DNA from: Phycisphaerales bacterium
Lineage (GTDB): Bacteria > Planctomycetota > Phycisphaerae > Phycisphaerales > UBA1924
DNA length: 52,122 nt
NCBI GenBank assembly: GCA_016741915.1
Contig: JACVCS010000017.1
Span: 1 to 52,122, forward strand
Direction of reading: 5' to 3'
Numbering within the stretch: the first letter of the stretch is position 1; each line of letters begins with the position of its first letter. Shown here one piece after another: positions 43,160-51,062 of the stretch. The translations under genes were made by a program, and so were the position numbers. The notes beneath the pieces were generated by a model, which was given only the letters and a program-made list of their open reading frames with translations, did no database searches and was not told the DNA's origin.

Positions 43160-44581
43160 TCACCGCGTCCGCGTTGGCACGCCCGTCTTGCTCGTTGTGT
43201 CGGCCACGATCGTGATGGGCACGCTGCGCTCGCTGACGGCGTTGGCGTCCTCATCGCGCACGGTGACCTTCAGGTCGTACCGCCCCGGGGCGAGGTTGCC
43301 GGGGATCTCGATCCGCTGCACCAGAAAGTAATCCCGTCGGCGGTTCTTCGAACTGTCGCGAGCAACCTGCTTCGGGCGAGACCACACGGCCGTGCCCGCC
43401 TCGGTGTAGAGGCGCACTTCCTGACTGAGGTTTACGCTGTACTCGCCGCCGGTGCCCGCGCTGGTCTGGGTGAAGTTCTCAACCTCGGTATAGACCAGGG
43501 CCATCAGGGGCTTGCCCGCGACGATCGGCGCACCGTCGAGCGAAACGTACTTGCCATAGCCATCCACGCGCGTGCAGAGTTGAAGCTGCGCAACCGACAG
43601 ACCCTGCGAAGCGGAGGCCTTCGCCGCGGCCCGCTCGATCACGCGCGACAACGCCGCCCCGTCGCTGGCGACGCTGGGGTTCTGACTCTCGCGGATGAGT
43701 TCGCGCAGCGCGTCGACCGCCGCCGCATCGCGCGGGGGCAGGCTGGCGGTCTGCACGTCGGCGCGCGACAGGGCGCTGGCGCCTTCGCCCGCAAGGGCCG
43801 AGGCAAGGACCATTTTCACGGCTCGACGCAGCGCCACATTCTCTTCATTCGCGGCGGCACGCTCGACCGCCGCGAGCTCAACGAGTTCGGTGATCAGACG
43901 CTGACGCTTCTGCTCGCTGGTCTCCGTCGGTGCTTTGGTGTTCGGGACCATCGCGTTCACAGGTTCATTCGCGGCACCTTCGCCGCCGCCGAGCGATGTG
44001 CCGGTGTTGGCTTCAAGCTCACCCCCGGCGTTCTCGCCGCGGGCTGCGTTGGCCAGCGACCCGCTGGAGATTGTCCGCGGCTCGCTCGGCGCGGGATAGA
44101 CCCGTGCCGGGCGTTCGGGTGTCGCGGCGGAGCGCTCACGCGTCGAGGTCGAGGCAGTCCGCACGGGTGTCACGGTGCCGGGCTGTGTCGCATTTCCCGC
44201 CGTCGAGCCGGTGTTCGGCACGTTCGATGAGTTCGTCGGCACGTTCGGCGACTGCGCCGGGCGCGTGCTGCTCGGCTGCTGACGTTGCTTGTAGAACTCG
44301 TCGAGTGCCTCCGCCGCGTTGAGGTAGTTCTTCTCCGCGGGCGTGTTGGCCGCGTCCTGCCCGCGTGCCTGCACCTCGGCACCGGCGCCCGATGAAGCCG
44401 CGCAGGCGCTCAGCAGCGTGCCGACGCACGTCGCGAGAAGAACCGTCGTGATTTTTCGCAAACGTTCACCGGCGTGAGAAGCGCCGCGTGAATGCGGGTG
44501 CACTCCGGCTTGAGATTGATCACGCCCCGTTTCGCCCTTCACCCACACCGAGATGCCCCGACCGCTCACACGTGCGTTCAT
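43160..44581 (-). CDS. Lipoprotein of unknown function
   Basis: 473 residues; ATG at 44581 with AGGAGG 8 nt upstream. A hydrophobic segment ends in a lipobox (TTVLLATCVGTLLSAC) with the cysteine at residue 60, preceded by an unusually long polar N-terminus of about 43 residues. A Ser/Thr/Pro/Asn-rich linker (TRPAQSPNVPTNSSNVPNTG) spans about 100 residues, then a helical domain (LITELVELAAVERAAANEEN) and a C-terminal beta domain that ends PGRYDLKVTVRDEDANAVSE, like bacterial Ig-type modules. It is probably attached to a membrane facing the periplasm. No function can be assigned. Confidence 0.7.
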   Translation of the reverse strand: MNARVSGRGISVWVKGETGRDQSQAGVHPHSRGASHAGERLRKITTVLLATCVGTLLSACAASSGAGAEVQARGQDAANTPAEKNYLNAAEALDEFYKQRQQPSSTRPAQSPNVPTNSSNVPNTGSTAGNATQPGTVTPVRTASTSTRERSAATPERPARVYPAPSEPRTISSGSLANAARGENAGGELEANTGTSLGGGEGAANEPVNAMVPNTKAPTETSEQKRQRLITELVELAAVERAAANEENVALRRAVKMVLASALAGEGASALSRADVQTASLPPRDAAAVDALRELIRESQNPSVASDGAALSRVIERAAAKASASQGLSVAQLQLCTRVDGYGKYVSLDGAPIVAGKPLMALVYTEVENFTQTSAGTGGEYSVNLSQEVRLYTEAGTAVWSRPKQVARDSSKNRRRDYFLVQRIEIPGNLAPGRYDLKVTVRDEDANAVSERSVPITIVADTTSKTGVPTRTR

Positions 44582-44796
44582 GCTCAGGCCTCCTGCCGTT
44601 CGCGCCGTGGTACACGACGCTTCGCACAACAACCAGATCGCTTGACCGCGACGACCGCCCGGGCTCCGCCGGTGGTTCGGCGCAGAAACTCCGCCGCCGA
44701 TGACATCGGCCCGTTCATGCCGGGGGCATCAAGGTTTTCACCTCGGGTTCGCGTTTCGTTCACCCACGCCCCAGAAGCCGGACGCTTCGCGAGCGG

Positions 44797-45030
44797 TCAC
44801 GCGTAGACATCGACCCCGCCCGAGGGCGATCGGCCCGCGCCGCCGCCGGTCGAAGCCGACGCACCGGCCTGGTTCGCCACGTCCGCCGCGGCTTGCAGCA
44901 GCGCCAGCGCCGCCTCCCCCTCACGCCCGATCTGTCGATTCGCAATCGCCGCGACCTTCAGGCTCGCCTGCGACGCGACTCGGGCCTGGCTGTACGAACT
45001 CGCGGCGGCGGCGATGGAAGAAACATCCAT
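44797..45030 (-). CDS. YjfB-like putative motility protein
   Basis: 77 residues. MDVSSIAAAASSYSQARVAS, then QASLKVAAIANRQIGREGEA and ALALLQAA, resembles the small YjfB family (putative motility proteins of about 60 residues, with a helical MD..A...S......VS..VLK.A...... pattern). A Gly/Ser-rich tail extends the C-terminus beyond the usual length. The role of the family is unknown; some members are found near flagellar genes, none of which are here. The ATG at 45030 matches the family start. Shine-Dalgarno is weak. Confidence 0.6.
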   Translation of the reverse strand: MDVSSIAAAASSYSQARVASQASLKVAAIANRQIGREGEAALALLQAAADVANQAGASASTGGGAGRSPSGGVDVYA

Positions 45031-45135
45031 ACTGTCATAATCGGTCCAGAACGCTCGGCAGTTCAGCAGATATCCGCAACCGCGATCACACGCAACGTCC
45101 ACGCACGGTTATCCCTGCCGAACGACGGACAACCT

Positions 45136-45543
45136 ATGCCCAGCACCACCCCGCCGCAGCCCGAGATTCACACGATCCCCGCGGGCCTCTTTCGCCAGAC
45201 CACGCCCGCCGCTCGCACGCCGCAGAACACACGGCCGCCGTCACAACTGCCCTGGGGCCTGGGCGTGCTCTGGCTGCTGCTCGTCACGGCGATTGTCTGC
45301 TTCGTCTTTGCGTTCTCTGTGTGGGTGATCCTCAACTCGGATATCCGCGATTCGCTGAGCGAACTGCTGCGGGGCTTTGGACTGTGGGTGTTGATGCCGC
45401 TGGTTGTGCTGGGCGTGTTGTGGACGCTGCTGCGCCGCGTGGTGATCCGCCAACCGAGACGCATCGGCTGGGCGTGTCTGGCGGCGTTTATGTTCTTGAC
45501 GCTGGCGGCGGCGCTTTGGCCGATGGTGGTGATGGCGAAGTGA
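45136..45543 (+). CDS. Small three-helix membrane protein
   Basis: 135 residues. A proline-rich cytoplasmic N-terminus is followed by three membrane helices (LGVLWLLLVTAIVCFVFAFS; LWVLMPLVVLGVLWTLLRRV; WACLAAFMFLTLAAALWPMV). No family was recognised. It is divergent from the YjfB-like gene and 87 bp upstream of the zinc-ribbon membrane gene on the same strand, probably one transcription unit. Confidence 0.6.
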   Translation: MPSTTPPQPEIHTIPAGLFRQTTPAARTPQNTRPPSQLPWGLGVLWLLLVTAIVCFVFAFSVWVILNSDIRDSLSELLRGFGLWVLMPLVVLGVLWTLLRRVVIRQPRRIGWACLAAFMFLTLAAALWPMVVMAK

Positions 45544-45630
45544 CCGCCGTGTCGATTCACGCTCGCACGCGAGGTCAAGCAATCCACAGCCACGCGATTC
45601 AAACCAAACCACACGTCAACGGGGGCTCGC

Positions 45631-46143
45631 ATGAGTCAGAACACGACAACATCAACCGAGCAAACTTCGCTCCTGCCCACCTACCTCGTCACACGCGACG
45701 AGCCCTGCCCGTCCTGCGGCTACAACCTCCGCGCGCTCAAGTCTGACCACTGCCCCGAATGCAACCAGCAACTGGTCCTGCGCGTGGGCCTGGCAGAGCC
45801 GCGCATGGCCGCGTTTATCACGGGGCTGGTGGGGCTTGCGATGGGGTTTGGATTTTGTGTGATCTTTGCGTCGAGCTATGCGATCTGCAGGCTGAGCGAG
45901 CCGTATTCGATCGGGATTGAGTGGCGTCATCTTTGGCCGACGGCGGTCGGATCGTTCGTACTTGGAACAGCATTGTTGTGCTGGCTGTGCTGGCGGCGGA
46001 CGATAAACAGAATCAGCCCGCCGCTTTACTGGGTGCTCGCGGCGATGTGCTTTCTCGCTTCGGGTATTGCCGCGTACACGTGTTATGTTGTCTACTGGCC
46101 AACGAATGAACTGATTTTTTCCGATCCCGCGCCCCTCAACTGA
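45631..46143 (+). CDS. Zinc-ribbon membrane protein
   Basis: 170 residues. CPSCGYNLRALKSDHCPEC near residue 26 is a four-cysteine zinc ribbon; three membrane helices follow (FITGLVGLAMGFGFCVIFAS; AVGSFVLGTALLCWLCWRR; VLAAMCFLASGIAAYTCYVV). This plan is common among uncharacterised planctomycete proteins. Its last codons (DPAPLN and stop) lie in the first copy of the 40-bp repeat and overlap the last codons of the convergent M28 peptidase by 8 bp. The second repeat copy preserves the same overlap with mrp, which suggests this gene was originally adjacent to mrp. Confidence 0.7.
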   Translation: MSQNTTTSTEQTSLLPTYLVTRDEPCPSCGYNLRALKSDHCPECNQQLVLRVGLAEPRMAAFITGLVGLAMGFGFCVIFASSYAICRLSEPYSIGIEWRHLWPTAVGSFVLGTALLCWLCWRRTINRISPPLYWVLAAMCFLASGIAAYTCYVVYWPTNELIFSDPAPLN

Positions 46144-46166
46144 TCGTCAACGTCGGCCTCACCGCC
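46127..46166. repeat. 40-bp exact direct repeat, copy 1
   Basis: Identical to 47124-47163. It begins CCGCGCCCCTCAACTGATCG and ends GTCGGCCTCACCGCC. It contains the stop codon of the zinc-ribbon gene (plus strand) and the last ten codons and stop of the M28 peptidase (minus strand). Confidence 0.97.
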
Positions 46167-47098
46167 ACCGCGCGAACCACCCGTTCAACACCCATCATCA
46201 CCCGCGCCATCGTCATGTAATCGAGCTTTTCGTGCGTGTCGGTGGGTTGGTGATAGTGCTTGTATCGCAGCGGTGCGGTGTCGGTCACCATGAACGCTTC
46301 GTACCCCGACTCGTTGAACCCTCGGTGGTCCGACCACACGACCATCGGTGCCACGCTCGCCGGCACCGCGCCCGCGAGCAGCGGCACCTCCGCTCTCTCG
46401 CCAAAGACCTCCGCGCATCGCTTGATGAAGCCACGCGACGATGTGTCGCCCACGAACGAGATGAAGTCCCCCGTCGTCGGCAACACCAGCCCCGCGATCC
46501 CGCTCGGCCAGTTCTGTGAGCCGCTTTCGTGCAAGAAACACCCGATTGTCTCTAAGCAAATCATCCCCACCAGTTCATCAGCGCGAGCCTTGCACGCACG
46601 CGCGTAGATCTGGCTCCCCATCGCGTTCAAGTTGAAATACGGCGGCTCTTCGTTTGCAAACAGCACCAGCCTGATCGTGTGCTTTGGCTTCACGCCGTGC
46701 AAGCGTCGAGCGAGCGCCAGAATGCCCGCAACGCCCGAGGCGTTATCGTTCGCCGCGGGGCAGTTTTCAACGCTGTCGTAGTGTGCCCCCACGACCAGGG
46801 CCCTTGGGTTATCTCCCTCGATCACCACTTCGAGGTTCGCGCACGTCACGCCATCCTCGTCGTACTCGTGCTGCTTCACCACATGCCCCGCTCGCTGCAA
46901 GCACGAAACCAGAAACTCGCGAGCGAGCCGATACGCCTTGGGCGAGTGCACCCCGCGCGTGCCGATGTGCTCAGAGAGCATCACCACATCGCGTCGGAGT
47001 TCCTGAGCGAGCGACATGGCTCGCTCGTTCTCGCTCGCAGCCACCGCGCCGGCACGCGGCTCAACCCTCCGCCACTGCTTGATATACGGCAGTTGCAT
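46136..47098 (-). CDS. M28-family metallopeptidase (aminopeptidase type)
   Basis: 320 residues. Zinc ligands of the M28 family are visible: H106 and D108 in VVGAHYDSVE, D118 in AANDNASGVAG, the E150-E151 pair in FANEEPPYFN, and the last Asp/His in DTAPLRYKHYHQPTDT. The enzyme should remove N-terminal residues or split dipeptides using two zinc ions. No signal peptide is evident, so it may be cytoplasmic. It follows mrp after 34 bp on the same strand. Its final residues VRPTLTIS are identical to those of Mrp because both lie in copies of a 40-bp repeat that flanks the gene. A start at 47017 is possible. Confidence 0.9.
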   Translation of the reverse strand: MQLPYIKQWRRVEPRAGAVAASENERAMSLAQELRRDVVMLSEHIGTRGVHSPKAYRLAREFLVSCLQRAGHVVKQHEYDEDGVTCANLEVVIEGDNPRALVVGAHYDSVENCPAANDNASGVAGILALARRLHGVKPKHTIRLVLFANEEPPYFNLNAMGSQIYARACKARADELVGMICLETIGCFLHESGSQNWPSGIAGLVLPTTGDFISFVGDTSSRGFIKRCAEVFGERAEVPLLAGAVPASVAPMVVWSDHRGFNESGYEAFMVTDTAPLRYKHYHQPTDTHEKLDYMTMARVMMGVERVVRAVAVRPTLTIS

Positions 47099-47123
47099 GC
47101 GTGCTTCCGAGTCTCTGTTTCAG

Positions 47124-47163
47124 CCGCGCCCCTCAACTGATCGTCAACGTCGGCCTCACCGCC
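47124..47163. repeat. 40-bp exact direct repeat, copy 2
   Basis: Same 40 bases as 46127-46166. On the minus strand it encodes the end of Mrp (VRPTLTIS and stop). The spacing between copy starts is 997 bp. Confidence 0.97.
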
Positions 47164-48299
47164 CCAGCCCGCATCCCCGCCAGCGCCACCTGGCCCTCGA
47201 AGTTCGTCACCAACTGCTCAAGGGCCGCACTCAAGCGCGTGCTCCCCTGATAGTTCGCGCTCGGGTTCCCATCATCACTGTTCTTCCGCAGCGCCACCGT
47301 GATCGGCAACCCGCCCAAATACGGCACCCCCAGCCGCTGGGCCATCTGCTCCGCCCCGCCGCGCCCGAACAGGTCGTACTCCCTCGGCGGGCTCAAGTCC
47401 TCCGCCACGAAATAGCTCATGTTCTCCACCACACCCAGCACCTCGATCCCAAGCTGCTGGAACATCCGCACCGCACGCACCGCATCGTCCTGCGCCACCA
47501 CCTGCGGCGTGCACACCACCACCGCGCCCGTCAGCTTCATCAACTGCGCCATCGTCAGACTCACATCCCCCGTCCCCGGCGGCAAGTCCACGATCAGATA
47601 ATCCAGCCCGCCCCATTCCGTCTGCTCCAGCAACTGCTTGAACGCCCCGTGCGCCATCGGCCCGCGCCAGATCAGCGGCTTCTCCGGGTCCACCAGCTTG
47701 CCGATCGTCATCGCCTTCACGCCGTGGACATAGAACGGCTGCAGCATGTTGGCGATGATGTTCGTCTGCATCGAATCCAGCCCAAGCATCGTCGGCAGGC
47801 TGGGCCCATAGATATCCCCGTCGAGAATCCCCACGCTGTGCCCGCGCAGCGCAAGCCCAACCGCGAGATTCACCGCCACCGTGCTCTTCCCCACGCCCCC
47901 CTTGCCCGCGCCCACGGCAATCACATGCTTCACGCCGGGCAAGTTCGGCGCCGCGGATTGCTGCGTGGCATTGTGCGAAGCCGAAGCCGACGCCGCGGAG
48001 GCACCGGGCTTGCCCGCGTCCTTCCCCGCCTGCTGCAAACTCACCGTCCGCGGCTGCGTGCTGGCAAACTCCACCAGCAGCCCCAGCAGCGCATCGCCCG
48101 TCCGCTGCGCCAAGCTCTTCACCGCGTGCTCCGCGGCGTTCTTCGCTTTCTGCTTCTCGGCATCGCTGTCGAACCCCGCCGCCGAGAGCGTGATGTGCAC
48201 GTGCCCGTCGCACGCGGTGACCTTCCCCACCAGCCCGCGATCGACCAGGTCCGTCGTGCCGCTGAGCGCCGTGATGACCGCCTCTTTCGTCAACGCCAT
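47133..48299 (-). CDS. mrp: Mrp/ApbC-family P-loop ATPase lacking the usual CxxC
   Basis: 388 residues. The N-terminal 85 residues form a MIP18 (DUF59)-type domain, followed by an Ala/Ser linker, then the deviant Walker A VGAGKGGVGKST (K138), switch ILDGDIYGPSLPTMLGL and Walker B DYLIVDLPPGTGDVSLT. Mrp proteins carry iron-sulfur clusters to target enzymes. In most members the segment after ENMS holds a CxxC pair that binds the cluster between two subunits; here it reads ENMSYFVAEDLSPPREYDLF, with no cysteine. The start ATG at 48299 matches the family start. It is followed by the M28 peptidase gene, with the shared 40-bp repeat at its 3' end. Confidence 0.9.
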   Translation of the reverse strand: MALTKEAVITALSGTTDLVDRGLVGKVTACDGHVHITLSAAGFDSDAEKQKAKNAAEHAVKSLAQRTGDALLGLLVEFASTQPRTVSLQQAGKDAGKPGASAASASASHNATQQSAAPNLPGVKHVIAVGAGKGGVGKSTVAVNLAVGLALRGHSVGILDGDIYGPSLPTMLGLDSMQTNIIANMLQPFYVHGVKAMTIGKLVDPEKPLIWRGPMAHGAFKQLLEQTEWGGLDYLIVDLPPGTGDVSLTMAQLMKLTGAVVVCTPQVVAQDDAVRAVRMFQQLGIEVLGVVENMSYFVAEDLSPPREYDLFGRGGAEQMAQRLGVPYLGGLPITVALRKNSDDGNPSANYQGSTRLSAALEQLVTNFEGQVALAGMRAGAVRPTLTIS

Positions 48300-48700
48300 G
48301 CTTCGGTCCGTCCTTCTTCGCCCGTCCGCTGAATCCTGTGGGCATCCAACACCAAGGCAACCCCCGGGTTTCGCGAGCAAACACCGCCCCGTTCGGCGGG
48401 TATTCGCACAAATCCCCGTTTCCCGTGCCGCCGGGGCCTGTGCTGACAATAGACCTGTTTCAGTCCCCCGCACACCCGCCCGCGATTGCGGGGTGCATAA
48501 GCAATGAACCGCCCGCCCCGAGCGTTCAGCCTATTGAGGGGAACGGGGTCGGGAGGTGGGGGGTATGGGGGTTGGGGGGCGAGAGGTTCAAGCCTGAGGG
48601 CAGGGTGCGGTCCCGAGCCCGCCTTTCTCTCAGGTTTACCAACAGGTTTTCTGACCCCGTCTGTCCCGTAGGCCGATTGGATCTTCAGCGAGGATCACCC

Positions 48701-49717
48701 ATGCACACGACCATCACCCATCGCATCACCCGTCGACTGTCCCGCACGAGCATTGTCGCCCTGCTGACCTGCGCGGGTCTGGCGGGCGCGAGCCTGCACG
48801 CCGCGGAGCCCGATGATGCGCCGCTCCGCGGGCCTTCGGTGACCGACAAGGTCGCCCCGGGCGGGCACACCACCTTCGCCCCCGAAGCCGGCGGCGACCG
48901 CAAACGCGGCGAGCGCGAAATCCCGCACCCGCTCTTCATGCGCGCCATCAACGAAGCCCTGGGCGACAGCGCCCCCGAGTCTGTCCGCGCTTCGAAAGAG
49001 CTGCAATCGAAGCTCAAAGCGATCTCCGACGAGTTCAACCAGGCCCAGCGCACCTACGCCCAGCAGAACCGCGAGGCCCTCGCGAAGATGCGCAGCGAAG
49101 GCCGGGGCGCGAAGAAGGACGCGAAGAACCCCAAGGACAAGCCCGAAGCGGACTCGATGCAGGAGATGACCGACGAGGACCGCCAAGCGATGATGGAGCG
49201 GATGCGTGAGATCCGCGAGAAGGCCCCGAAGGCCGCCGACGCGCACACGAAGATCTGGGCGTTGTTGAGTGAGCCGCAGCAGAAAGCCGTGGAAGAGAAG
49301 CTCGAGGCGTACCGCGAAGAAGCCCGCAAGCGTGAGAACGAGCAGTACGTCGACCGCTTCGTGAAGCGCAAAGCCCCCGAGGGCGAGAAGCCCAGCGACG
49401 CGAAGAAGAGCGACGACAAAGCGAGTCCGAAAGACAAAGCCCCGCAGGCCGACGCGGGCCCCGCGCTGGCACCGATCTCCGCCGAGCATCGCGAGCGGCT
49501 GATCAAGCTCTTCGAGCGCCTCCCCCCCGAGCAGCGCGAGGAAATCCTTCGCCGATTCGAAGAGCGACTCCGTTCGGGCGAAGGCTTCGCCCCGCCCGCC
49601 GGCGCTCCGAACGCCCCGCGCCCTGGCCCGCGTCAGCGTCCGAATCGACCGGCCGACAAACAGCCCGACCAAGCACCCCAGAACGCTCCACAAAAGACCC
49701 CCAAAGGTGCTGCCTAA
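48701..49717 (+). CDS. Secreted coiled-coil protein, function unknown
   Basis: 338 residues; ATG at 48701 with GAGG 9 nt upstream. Signal peptide SIVALLTCAGLAGASLHAAE, then a highly charged helical region (FNQAQRTYAQQNREALAKMR; EDRQAMMERMREIREKAPKA) with a WALLSEPQQKAVEEKLEAY segment that faintly recalls the LTxxQ motif of Spy/CpxP periplasmic chaperones. A Lys/Asp/Pro-rich linker and a second short helix (LFERLPPEQREEILRRFEER) follow, with a Pro-rich tail. A periplasmic chaperone-like or sensor role is possible; the evidence is only pattern. Confidence 0.65.
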   Translation: MHTTITHRITRRLSRTSIVALLTCAGLAGASLHAAEPDDAPLRGPSVTDKVAPGGHTTFAPEAGGDRKRGEREIPHPLFMRAINEALGDSAPESVRASKELQSKLKAISDEFNQAQRTYAQQNREALAKMRSEGRGAKKDAKNPKDKPEADSMQEMTDEDRQAMMERMREIREKAPKAADAHTKIWALLSEPQQKAVEEKLEAYREEARKRENEQYVDRFVKRKAPEGEKPSDAKKSDDKASPKDKAPQADAGPALAPISAEHRERLIKLFERLPPEQREEILRRFEERLRSGEGFAPPAGAPNAPRPGPRQRPNRPADKQPDQAPQNAPQKTPKGAA

Positions 49718-50142
49718 CCCTCGGCGCACACACGCCGATCGCTCACGCACACGAAATCAGTATTTCACCCCATGCCCGCAAACGAAGCCAAACCGGTTCC
49801 GCCGCACGGTGCGGATGATTCGGTCTGTTTTTCAAAGCCTCGCAGGCTCAAAAAGACGCGCAATCACGCGAGGAATCGCTGTCGGGTCGACGGGCGCACC
49901 ATCTGCGCTGATCCATGGAACACGCACCTCTCCAAGGTCGTATAACCGTGGTCCGGCGTGTTGGCGGGCATTCCGACGGATGACGGGTTTGGAAGAAAAC
50001 AGGGCCTGATATGGGCCGAAACAGGGTTCTTCCCAGGCCTGATATACCGGGAATGTCGGCGGTTTTGGTTGGCGGCTCTGGCGGGCTGGGGTAAACTTGA
50101 ACGAAGCAACGGCCTGTTCGGAGATTTCAACAACCATTCAAG

Positions 50143-50148
50143 CATACT
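50143..50148 (+). promoter_or_regulatory. Candidate -10 element of the small RNA
   Basis: CATACT in a locally AT-rich stretch. A start 7 nt downstream would be at 50155, the first base of the 5' hairpin. No clear -35 was found. Confidence 0.3.
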
Positions 50149-50154
50149 GGACTG

Positions 50155-50240
50155 CCAAAGCCGATCTTTGGTAATCTAGTCAAGATCTCTCTCTCCTCCA
50201 GCGGGGCACTGTCTTACGATGGTGCCCTGCTTTGTTTTTG
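50155..50240 (+). ncRNA. Possible 86-nt small RNA ending in a rho-independent terminator
   Basis: CCAAAG-ccgat-CTTTGG (50155-50171) is a perfect 6-bp hairpin; a linker with a run of pyrimidines (TCTCTCTCCTCC) follows, then a terminator at 50200-50240. There is no open frame upstream that the terminator could serve within 480 bases. The layout of a promoter-like TATA box, 5' hairpin, unpaired pyrimidine-rich segment and terminator is that of a regulatory RNA. No known RNA family was recognised. Confidence 0.4.
50200..50240 (+). terminator. Rho-independent terminator in the intergenic gap
   Basis: AGCGGGGCAC (50200-50209) pairs with GTGCCCTGCT (50222-50231) with one mismatch across a 12-nt loop, followed by TTGTTTTT. 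Confidence 0.75.
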
Positions 50241-50396
50241 GACTTCGTTTCGGTTCTTCGATTTTGGCCCGCAATCGCCACTTTCGCCCCGAGCACGCCG
50301 CTGGTCCGGCTGTCAATCAGCGGTATACGCGGGTGCCTAGGGCTTCCCCGCACAGCAAACCACCCCGGGTCTCCCCGGCCTTCCTAGGGTCCGGTC

Positions 50397-50999
50397 ATGT
50401 CCACGTCCTTCTGGGATGAGCGGTACGCACGCGACGAGCTGGTCTATGGCTTGGCCGCCAACGACTTTCTTGCGCACGTTGCCGATCGCTTCCCGCGTGT
50501 CGGGCGGGCGATCGATCTCGGCGCGGGGGAGGGACGCAACGCGATCTACCTTGCGTCGCTGGGGCTTGATGTGCTCGCGGTGGATCAGAGCAAGGTCGGC
50601 ATGGAGAAAGCCCAGCGACTCGCCGGACAACAAGGCGTCAAGCTCCGCACGCTCGCGGCCGACCTCAACGACTTCGACGTCGAGCCCGGTTCAATCGACG
50701 TGGTGAGTTCGATCTTCGTGCACCTGCCGCAGGTTTTGCGTTCTGCGTTGCACGCCCGCGTGCGGCGCTGGCTGAAGCCCGGCGGGTTCTTCGTCCTCGA
50801 GGCCTACGCGCCGGATCAACTCCAACGAACGACGGGCGGGCCGAAGGACCCGGCCCTGCTCGCGCCGCTTCCGACCATTCTCGACGAGCTTGAGCCCCTG
50901 ACCATCGAGCACGCGCTGGCGACTGTGCGCAACGTGGTGGAGGGCTCCTTCCACAGCGGCGAGGCCTCGGTGGTGCAGGTGGTGGCGCGAAAGAACTGA
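50397..50999 (+). CDS. TehB-like class I SAM-dependent methyltransferase
   Basis: 200 residues. The start SFWDERYARDELVYGLAAND followed by FLAHVA matches the family of small methyltransferases related to TehB and thiopurine methyltransferase. Motif I is AIDLGAGEGRNAIYLASLGL, the acidic residue is in VLAVDQSKVG, and motif IV/V is SIDVVSSIFVHLPQVLRSAL with FVLEAYAPDQ. The family's substrates include tellurite, selenite, thiols and small aromatics; which applies here is unknown. ATG at 50397. The epimerase gene follows after 63 bp on the same strand. Confidence 0.87.
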   Translation: MSTSFWDERYARDELVYGLAANDFLAHVADRFPRVGRAIDLGAGEGRNAIYLASLGLDVLAVDQSKVGMEKAQRLAGQQGVKLRTLAADLNDFDVEPGSIDVVSSIFVHLPQVLRSALHARVRRWLKPGGFFVLEAYAPDQLQRTTGGPKDPALLAPLPTILDELEPLTIEHALATVRNVVEGSFHSGEASVVQVVARKN

Positions 51000-51062
51000 T
51001 CCGCGCGTACGCTCAGGGCGGCGGCGCACGCCGCGATATCGCCCTTTGCTTTCGGAGCACGC

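Larger units (their letters stand above)
49718..50396. other. Long intergenic gap with a likely small RNA
   Basis: 679 bases with no supported protein gene. GGCCTGATAT occurs twice (50003-50012 and 50036-50045). A minus-strand open frame ending near 49832 has mixed third-position use unlike the neighbouring genes and is rejected. The right part holds a probable RNA gene with its own terminator (50155-50240). Confidence 0.5.

Noticed and set aside
46127-47163. Insertion sequence or integron cassette around the M28 peptidase
   Set aside because: No transposase or integrase, no terminal inverted repeats and no attC-like structure; the direct repeats are reported as a finding without naming an element class.
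49832-50137. 101-codon minus-strand open frame (contains LYDLGEVRVPWISADGAPVD)
   Set aside because: The peptide looks partly plausible, but third codon positions are mixed, unlike the neighbouring genes, there is no Shine-Dalgarno sequence and no family resemblance. A decayed gene remains possible.
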